Source of the DNA: Ramicandelaber brevisporus
Taxonomy: Eukaryota > Kickxellomycota > Ramicandelaberales > Ramicandelaberaceae
Reading direction: 5' to 3'
NCBI GenBank assembly: GCA_025201865.1
Contig: MU603275.1
Coordinates: forward strand, 1-12,345
DNA: 12,345 nt
A model generated the notes under the pieces. It was not told the origin of the DNA and did not search any database. It saw only the letters and a list, made by a program, of their open reading frames with translations. This document shows positions 1-5,747 of the stretch, one piece after another. Each line of letters begins with the position of its first letter. Position 1 is the first letter of the stretch. The translations under genes were made by a program, and so were the position numbers.

Positions 1-545
1 GGCGAAGCACCACGACCACGGGGCTTGCCACCAACTGGTGTCTTGGAACGAACTGGCGAACGACCACGCTGACCACCTGGAGCTGGAGAACGACCACGGC
101 GACCGGCCGGAGAGGCACTGCGAACACGGGGTTTGGCACCAACTGGTGACTTCGAGCGTGCTGGAGAGCGGCCACGAATTGTAGCTGGAGAAGCGCTGCG
201 AGCGCGCTTTGGAGCTGGCGAGGCTTTGCGAGGACGCTGGGCTGGCTTGTTCGACTTTGGAGTTGGTGAGCGGCCGCGCGGTGAGGCTCCACGCTTGGGA
301 GTCACTGCAGCCTTTGGCTGTCTGCGAGCCTGTGGCTTTGGAGAAGCAGCACGCTTTGGCGAAGCAGCACGCTTTGGTGCTGGAACGGAGGCAGACCGCT
401 TTGGAGCAGCTGCGCGTGAAGCAGGAACAGAGCTGGAACGAGGACGACCTTTCACCGGCTCAGGAAGCGGGCTGGCAGAGGTCAGGTGGCTCAGCAGCGT
501 GACAGCTGCCAAGAATGCAAAGAGTGCAAGCGTAAAGAAACGCAT
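1..545 (-). CDS. Secreted basic Ser/Pro/Lys/Arg repeat protein, partial (runs off left edge)
   Basis: I do not recognise a named family. The reading frame starts at ATG 543-545, has a TAG in the same frame at 576-578 upstream with no ATG between, and stays open for 181 codons to the window edge, so the C-terminus is missing. Residues 1-24 look like a signal peptide: Arg2, a hydrophobic core of F/L/A/V at 3-18, and a likely cleavage after Ala24 (LTSA|SPLP). The rest is almost free of acidic and hydrophobic residues and is built from PKR, SPKR and GRSP motifs, with GRSP at 91, 125, 151 and 161. Dibasic pairs that could be Kex2-type sites occur at 49-50, 58-59, 64-65, 74-75, 84-85, 113-114 and 149-150. 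The signal peptide argues for secretion, whereas the repeats alone would resemble nuclear SR-type tails. A cell-wall protein, a secreted nucleic-acid-binding protein or a precursor of short peptides are all possible. The function is not known. Confidence 0.75.
   Translation of the reverse strand, partial: MRFFTLALFAFLAAVTLLSHLTSASPLPEPVKGRPRSSSVPASRAAAPKRSASVPAPKRAASPKRAASPKPQARRQPKAAVTPKRGASPRGRSPTPKSNKPAQRPRKASPAPKRARSASPATIRGRSPARSKSPVGAKPRVRSASPAGRRGRSPAPGGQRGRSPVRSKTPVGGKPRGRGAS
3..173 (-). repeat. Imperfect 108-bp direct repeat inside the secreted protein gene
   Basis: Two copies of a 21-residue block, GRSPxRSKxPVGxKPRxRxAS, sit at 111-173 and 3-65, exactly 108 bp (36 residues) apart. 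Both DNA copies share the string accaactggtg. The second copy ends at the window edge, so further copies may follow outside. Confidence 0.75.
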
Positions 546-699
546 TGGTCGGATGATGCAACGATGCTGATGATGCTAATGATGCTAATGATGCTGTTTG
601 ATGCTGTTGTTTGAAGTTTGATGCAAAGGAGTTGGTACGAGTTGGTGCAGAGAAGAAGAAGAACAACCTGGAAAGTTGATAGCGCGTTGTCGCGGGTTC

Positions 700-707
700 A
701 TAAAATA
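700..707 (-). promoter_or_regulatory. TATA-like box of the secreted protein gene
   Basis: The minus strand reads TATTTTAT here, about 155 bp upstream of the ATG at 545. This is a plausible TATA element that would give a leader of roughly 100-125 nt. It is based on motif and position only. Confidence 0.35.
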
Positions 708-1118
708 GACTCGGCCGCTGCACACACACTGCTGTGATCGGCGAGCAGTGAACGACAGAAGCTGCATGTCTGGCTGGCTGGCTCGCTGGCTCGCTGAGAA
801 GCACCAATCAAATTCTAATGTGGAGGTACCCTGACCACAACGGCAACATATTTCCCCAAATAAACTGCAGCCGCAATACCGCGAGAAAAGGGGAAACGAG
901 AGAGATGGAGAGAAAACATGTGAGATCGGGGTTACTTTTCTGCAGTGCGGATAGTATCAAGTGCATGGTTGCCCATATGCTGGACTCGATCCTGGTCTTA
1001 TTGGTGGCTTTTGCACTTCTCGATTTTGTGCACCCAGAACTCTCTTCTCCTTCCCCGATTAAGCCCAATTTAACACCATTGCTTGTTCAATAACGACAAA
1101 GCATAAACAAAGATTGTG

Positions 1119-1124
1119 TTTATT
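1119..1124 (-). promoter_or_regulatory. Poly(A) signal AATAAA of the CDK gene
   Basis: The minus strand reads ATCAATAAACAC about 112 nt beyond the kinase stop codon, in AT-rich DNA. This is the usual position and sequence for a 3'-end processing signal. Confidence 0.55.
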
Positions 1125-1235
1125 GATGACACGAACTATTAATGATAATAATAATAAATTGTTTAACTAACAACAAAAACGTGTGCGTATGTTTGTTTGT
1201 TTGTTTTGCTTTGCCCGTTATGTTTTACTATTTTA

Positions 1236-4200
1236 CTATTGCGCATTGCGCCTGCGAGCCTTTTTAAAGCTACCTTCATGAAAGTCCTTGGCTAGCAACG
1301 GGATATCCTTTGGTTCAGATGGCAATGGATGCGACTTGAAGTATCTGTGGCCAAGGGCATCTTTGGCTGTGATCCGCTTCTCTGGATTATAGTCGAGCAT
1401 TTCATACAAAAGCTCAATGGCATCCTTGCCTGGTGCCAGCTGATTGAGCGAGTTGTAAATCGAGAAATCGACCGAGCCGTCCTGTTGGCACTTGGCAGCC
1501 AAATCTTGGATATGAGTGCGAAGCAGGTCGGGAAAGAGAGTGCGGGGTGAAATCAGCAGTAGCCATGGCATGTTGATCATATCTGGCCAGTCCTTGAGCG
1601 TTGGAGAGCCGTGAATCTTGTAAACAGTCTCGAGCTGTGCAACGTCGCTCTTGCCAGGGAAGAGCGGCTTCTTGGTCAAGAGCTCGGCAAAGATGCAGCC
1701 AATTGCCCACATGTCAACCTCGCCGCCGTATTGGGTTGCGCCAAGCAAAAGCTCGGGACAGCGGTACCAGGTCGTTACAACACGGTTGGTGTGATGCTGC
1801 ACCTTGGGATGGCTCAAGTCGCGTGCCAGTCCAAAGTCACCAATCTTGATGATGCCCTGGCGGGTGAGGAAGATATTTGCGCTCTTGATGTCACGGTGCA
1901 ACACACCCTCATCGTGAATGTACGCCATGGCTGATAGCATTTGCTTCATTAGACACTTGATGTGAGGTGGAGTGAGAACCCAGTCGGGGCGATGCATCAA
2001 TCCATACATGTCAAACTCACAGTACTCAAACGAGGTATAGGTTGATGTATTACCACGGAAAGCACTAATTAGTTTAACAATGTTTTCGTGCTTCAGTTTC
2101 TTTAGCAATCTAATCTCACGAACTGTTGTTAAATTCATTCCATCTCTGCCAGTTTCATTTAGTAATTTCTTCAATGCACAGATTTGACCAGACTGTTTGT
2201 GACGCGATTTGAACACAATACCAAATGTACCTGATCCAATTTGATCAATACGTTCATAATTCTCTGCACAATCTCGATTAAACATTGATAAATCCACTGT
2301 TGACGAATAGTCTGATGCACTGGAAGCGGTCGTCGCTGCTGCTGCTGAACCAGGAATGTGCTGGCGTGAAGATGTAGAATAAACCATTGGGCCAGTCCGC
2401 TTAGACAATTGCTGCTGTTGCTGCTGTTGCTGATGCTGTGATAGAACTGGTGGCTTTGGAGGCTGTGGGAGACGAGATGAAGACGCTACTGTAGCGTAGG
2501 ACTTGTCAGCATCACGCCGATCAGCCCTGTCATCGCGCATAGTGTCACGATAACGACCACCACCACCACGTCCATCACGCGAAGAACTCAATGAACGGCG
2601 TCTGTCGCCACTACCACCACTACCACCACCATGGCCATCATCATCTTCATCGCCACGTCCATATCTGTCTTCGTTGCGATTGCGCACTGGCGAGCGAGAA
2701 CGAGAACTACCACGATTGTAACTATCTCTATCGCGATTACGATCAGAACCACCTCGGCTGTAATCCACACGGTCTCTGTCGCTGCGATACCGGTCACGCT
2801 CATCGCCTCGATCCCGATCTCGGTCTCGATAATCACGGGGTCGGTCACGCCTGTCACGGTCATTGTATCTGTCTCGGCCATCTGATGAGCGACGACCATC
2901 ACGACCACGAGAATCAAGCGCACTACGCAGAGCCTCAACTTGTGGTGGCAGCGGGGCACGACGCTGAAATCCACCGGGGGAATCTGAACGATCGTCACTC
3001 ACACGCGACTGTCTTGAAGTTGGCGATGTCAGATGGTGAGCAGGTGCTGGCGGAGGAGGCGGAGGAGGCGGTGGAGGTGACATGAGAGCATCTTGGCGTG
3101 AGCGCTCAGACTTTGTTTGAGACAATGCTGGAGGTGAAGTGATCGAATCGCGTGCTGATGGATGCATTGTGCCCAGAGTTGATGGTGATGATGGCTGCAA
3201 TACTGGCGATGCGGATGAATGCAAATCAGACTTTGGCTTTGATGCTGCAGCGGCTTTCTCAGCCTTCTCAGCCTTTTCCGCTTCGTCAGCTTTCCGCTTT
3301 GCTGCCAGCAATTCCATAGCCATTGATGGACGAGGAGCTGGACGTTTTACCTGCTGTCCAACCCTTGCACCAGGTGTCTGAATAGACGATGGACCGGCTG
3401 CGGTTTGGCTGGTTAATGACGGACGCTTGGCCATTGGCACTCCAGCTTGTGGTTTCATTCCAGGTACTGGCTTTGATTTTGAGGTTGATGCTGAAGCGTC
3501 ATGTAACTGTGGTTTTGACTTTGATGATAGCCTAGAGTGTGGAGCTGACATTGATGCATCAGATTGCTTTGCAGTAGAAGTGCGATGTGACTTTGGAAGT
3601 AGTGGTCGAGACATACCTGCTGGCTGACGCGGAGGTGGTCGAGGACGTGGGCTGGGTTCACTGAGAGGCGGTGGAGGTGACAGGGGCTCGTCATCTTCGT
3701 AGATGTTGGAAATTGTAGTTTGAATGCGATGGATCTTTCCAATGTCCTCAGTGCTCATATTGGATAGTACAGAAGTTGATGCGGATACAGCCACTTCCTC
3801 GATGTGTTGACGCTTAGTCGGCGGTTCTATTGTGGCTGTCTCAATAGCGGCATCTGACTGTTCAGGTTGACGCTGTGGAGACACATGATGCTCGACATGA
3901 TCAGACCGTGGCTGCTGTTGTTGATACTCATGCTGCTGCCCAACTGGTCTCTCAGGCTGTGTCTGTGGTTGATTCTGTGGTTGATTCTGCTGTTGCTGTT
4001 GTTGCTGCTGTACATTTTCCTGCATTTGGCTAAATGTGCGTTTGGCTGAGTCTTGAGCACGATCTGGAGTATTTTGTGTGACATTGGGCGGCTGATTAGT
4101 GATATTACTGCGTCTACCCTTTGCCCTCGACCAACTCAATTGATCGTCCTCATCAACTTCATTCTTTGAGTCTCGCTGTAGCAAATCGGCTGCTGCTGCT

Positions 4201-5309
4201 GTTGGCTGCTGCTGATGCTCATTTCTCTTGCTGATATCAGACTTTGTTGGAAGCCGTCTCTGTTCTTGTGGTGGCTGTTTCTGTGTTTGCTGTGTTTGCT
4301 GTGTTTGCTGTGCTTGCTGTGCTTGCTGTGCTTGCCGTGTCTGCTTGTCATCGGTTGGTGAGAGCATTGAATCAACCCAAGGATCATGCTTTGGGACATT
4401 ATTCTTTACCACTTTGGCAGTATCGTTACTCACCACAGCAGCTGTTGCAGAGGAAGATGACTCGCTCTCTCCTACCAGGTGCGTAGCATTACCACGACTG
4501 CGCTCGGCTCCGCTGCTTCCACCACCACTCGTCCGCCTTTGTCGCGTGTCATTTGATGCTGAGGCTGCAATACCAGTGTTTGAATTGCTGCGTGGCCGTG
4601 GCTGTTCATTTTGTTCGCGATGAGAGTCTGATTGTGATGAAAGGGTTTGGTCTCGATGACTATCACGAGAATGTTCACTGTAATCACGTTCAGATGAATC
4701 GGAATGTCTGTATCTACTACTCTGAGAATTATACTGCTGATTTGATTGCTGATGTCCATAAGATGACTGATCCTTTCGTGAGTGATGTTGCTGCTGTTGA
4801 TGATACTGCTGTTGTTGTGGATGTGAACGCGGCATGTCGCTGTTGTTATGACTTCCAACACTGCCACTACCACTACCACTGCCACTACTACCACGCGATT
4901 GCTGATGCTGTGGATATGGACGATCATTCCGATTATTATACTGATGTTGTTGCTTTGGATGTTGCTGTGGATGTTGTTGTGGATGTTGTTGTGGATGTTG
5001 TTGTGGATGTTGATGATGTTGATGAGGCCGCTGGTTGTAGCTCTTCCATCCACCAGCATAGCTGCTTCCATCATCTCTATCGCCACCACCATGATGATAC
5101 TGTTGCTGTTGTTGCTGTTGTTGTTGCTGCTGATCATAGCCGCGTCCACCAGAAGAACCGCCTGAGCCATAATCGCGACCACCGCCTCGATAGCCGCCTC
5201 TACCGCCTCCTCCTCTATTGGCGCTGTGACTATTGTTGTTGTAGGTGCGGTTACTGCCGCTGTTACCGCTGCTCCCTCCGTGCGGGAACGATGAACGTTG
5301 TGAGTTCAT
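1236..5309 (-). CDS. Cyclin-dependent kinase, CDK9/CDK12 (Ctk1/Lsk1)-type, with long low-complexity N-terminus
   Basis: A 1357-residue Ser/Thr kinase, probably of the class that phosphorylates the RNA polymerase II C-terminal domain in the nucleus with a cyclin partner. The catalytic domain is at 1018-1324: Gly loop GSGTFG 1025-1030, Lys1047, helix C Glu1065, HRD Asp1140, DFG Asp1158, activation-loop Thr1174 in TNRVVTTWYRCPELLLG. TNRVVT and WYRxPELLLG match CDK9/CDK12/Ctk1. Before it come an RGG-like segment (32-57), poly-Gln (60-70), HPQQ repeats, Gln-rich blocks, two poly-Pro tracts (~539-567 and ~743-757) and an Arg/Asp/Ser-rich region (~796-937) including SRSRSPVR. The start is the first ATG after an in-frame TAA at 5358-5360; a longer reading would need a TTG start. 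No intron is needed. At 1357 residues it is far longer than budding-yeast Ctk1 (about 530) and closer in layout to animal CDK12. Unusual points are NLTTVRE in place of PITAIRE and Cys1184 in WYRCPE. CDK membership is certain; the CDK12 rather than CDK9 assignment is inference. Confidence 0.93.
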   Translation of the reverse strand: MNSQRSSFPHGGSSGNSGSNRTYNNNSHSANRGGGGRGGYRGGGRDYGSGGSSGGRGYDQQQQQQQQQQQYHHGGGDRDDGSSYAGGWKSYNQRPHQHHQHPQQHPQQHPQQHPQQHPKQQHQYNNRNDRPYPQHQQSRGSSGSGSGSGSVGSHNNSDMPRSHPQQQQYHQQQQHHSRKDQSSYGHQQSNQQYNSQSSRYRHSDSSERDYSEHSRDSHRDQTLSSQSDSHREQNEQPRPRSNSNTGIAASASNDTRQRRTSGGGSSGAERSRGNATHLVGESESSSSATAAVVSNDTAKVVKNNVPKHDPWVDSMLSPTDDKQTRQAQQAQQAQQTQQTQQTQKQPPQEQRRLPTKSDISKRNEHQQQPTAAAADLLQRDSKNEVDEDDQLSWSRAKGRRSNITNQPPNVTQNTPDRAQDSAKRTFSQMQENVQQQQQQQQNQPQNQPQTQPERPVGQQHEYQQQQPRSDHVEHHVSPQRQPEQSDAAIETATIEPPTKRQHIEEVAVSASTSVLSNMSTEDIGKIHRIQTTISNIYEDDEPLSPPPPLSEPSPRPRPPPRQPAGMSRPLLPKSHRTSTAKQSDASMSAPHSRLSSKSKPQLHDASASTSKSKPVPGMKPQAGVPMAKRPSLTSQTAAGPSSIQTPGARVGQQVKRPAPRPSMAMELLAAKRKADEAEKAEKAEKAAAASKPKSDLHSSASPVLQPSSPSTLGTMHPSARDSITSPPALSQTKSERSRQDALMSPPPPPPPPPPAPAHHLTSPTSRQSRVSDDRSDSPGGFQRRAPLPPQVEALRSALDSRGRDGRRSSDGRDRYNDRDRRDRPRDYRDRDRDRGDERDRYRSDRDRVDYSRGGSDRNRDRDSYNRGSSRSRSPVRNRNEDRYGRGDEDDDGHGGGSGGSGDRRRSLSSSRDGRGGGGRYRDTMRDDRADRRDADKSYATVASSSRLPQPPKPPVLSQHQQQQQQQQLSKRTGPMVYSTSSRQHIPGSAAAATTASSASDYSSTVDLSMFNRDCAENYERIDQIGSGTFGIVFKSRHKQSGQICALKKLLNETGRDGMNLTTVREIRLLKKLKHENIVKLISAFRGNTSTYTSFEYCEFDMYGLMHRPDWVLTPPHIKCLMKQMLSAMAYIHDEGVLHRDIKSANIFLTRQGIIKIGDFGLARDLSHPKVQHHTNRVVTTWYRCPELLLGATQYGGEVDMWAIGCIFAELLTKKPLFPGKSDVAQLETVYKIHGSPTLKDWPDMINMPWLLLISPRTLFPDLLRTHIQDLAAKCQQDGSVDFSIYNSLNQLAPGKDAIELLYEMLDYNPEKRITAKDALGHRYFKSHPLPSEPKDIPLLAKDFHEGSFKKARRRNAQ
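2480..2925 (-). other. RS/RD-rich region of the CDK
   Basis: This part of the kinase gene codes for about 140 residues dominated by Arg, Asp, Ser and Gly, including repeated DRDRDR-type stretches and the SR motif SRSRSPVR. Such regions in animal CDK12/13 and splicing factors mediate nuclear-speckle association; the same role here is inference. Confidence 0.7.
4282..4344 (-). repeat. 9-bp tandem repeat (7 units) coding QQT/QQA
   Basis: The plus strand shows three tgtgtttgc units, three tgtgcttgc units and one cgtgtctgc unit. They code for a Gln-Gln-Thr/Ala series in the kinase N-terminus. The array is in frame and likely length-variable. Confidence 0.85.
4955..5014 (-). repeat. 12-bp tandem repeat (5 units) coding HPQQ
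   Basis: Five units close to gtggatgttgtt lie end to end on the plus strand. On the coding strand each gives His-Pro-Gln-Gln, near the kinase N-terminus. The three central units are identical, which suggests recent slippage or unequal exchange. Confidence 0.85.
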
Positions 5310-5747
5310 CTGTTCAGCTTCTGCAATCAAGAGTCCTCGAGTGTGCAGATGTTTTGTTTAGGTTTAGTGCAGCGCAAGCCAGAGTGTGTATACAGATACG
5401 GACACTGCCCACTGTCACCACCCACTGTTGCTTCCGCTGCTGTCACTGCTGCTGTTGTTATCGCTTTTTGCTGAACAGCCTCTTCTTTCAATGGCAAATC
5501 AAGTGAAAGCGAAGGTCTGTTTCTTTTCTTTTCTTTTCTTTTTGCTTTCGCTGTTGTTGTTTTGGTGTCTCAAGGAGAAATGATACTTCAAAATTCGGAT
5601 AAACAACAATGCTTACAGAAGTGGGCAAGAGGTTTAGTAGGTAGTGCGAAATGTGGATACTATCTGTTTGACTGAGGCATGATGAGACTCACCTCCCATC
5701 TACATTCGAGAGGAATCTACGTTATTCATCGAATGGTGATAAGTAAA
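5310..5747. other. Intergenic region between the APSES gene and the CDK gene
   Basis: This 438-bp stretch must hold the 3' end of the APSES transcript and the promoter and leader of the kinase. No AATAAA is seen on the minus strand. A (ttctt)4 pyrimidine tract lies at 5521-5540 (purine-rich on the coding strand). Splice-like signals on the minus strand include GTGAGT (5687-5692), TACTAAAC (5632-5639) and a second donor-like GTAAGC (5611-5616), so a leader intron of the kinase is possible. The sequence TTGATTGCAG just upstream of the kinase ATG would fit an acceptor. Confidence 0.5.

Larger units (their letters stand above)
546..1235. other. Intergenic region: CDK 3' flank and promoter/leader of the secreted protein gene
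   Basis: This stretch lies between the end of the kinase gene and the start of the secreted repeat protein, both on the minus strand. It holds a poly(A) signal near the kinase end, a TATA-like box nearer the secreted protein, a short tggc/tcgc tandem repeat at 771-796 and TGATG-rich sequence at 563-622. Open frames of 86-91 codons on both strands around 808-1093 have no recognisable domain and are probably chance. Confidence 0.6.

Noticed and set aside
133-570. 145-codon plus-strand frame over the left edge
   Set aside because: It is the antisense shadow of the secreted repeat protein, which has a signal peptide, a supported start and regular repeats; the plus-strand frame has none of these.
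563-622. TGATG-rich stretch as a possible box C/D snoRNA
   Set aside because: C-box-like TGATGA occurs only as part of a simple TGATGC repeat; no matching D box and no terminal stem were found.
808-1093. Overlapping ORFs of 86 and 91 codons on opposite strands
   Set aside because: No domain, no clear codon bias, and they lie over the kinase 3' flank and a promoter. A hydrophobic patch in each is not enough to call a gene.
5310-5330. Seven extra N-terminal codons of the kinase starting at TTG
   Set aside because: A nuclear gene of this kind should start at ATG; the next ATG (5307-5309) follows an in-frame TAA and no earlier ATG exists in that frame.
4472-5506. Long overlapping ORFs (236 codons minus, 317 codons plus) over the kinase N-terminus
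   Set aside because: Repeats of CAA/CAG/CAT type lack stops in several frames. The products are homopolymer mixtures (Asn/Ser/Ile or Val/Asp/Cys/His) with no domain.
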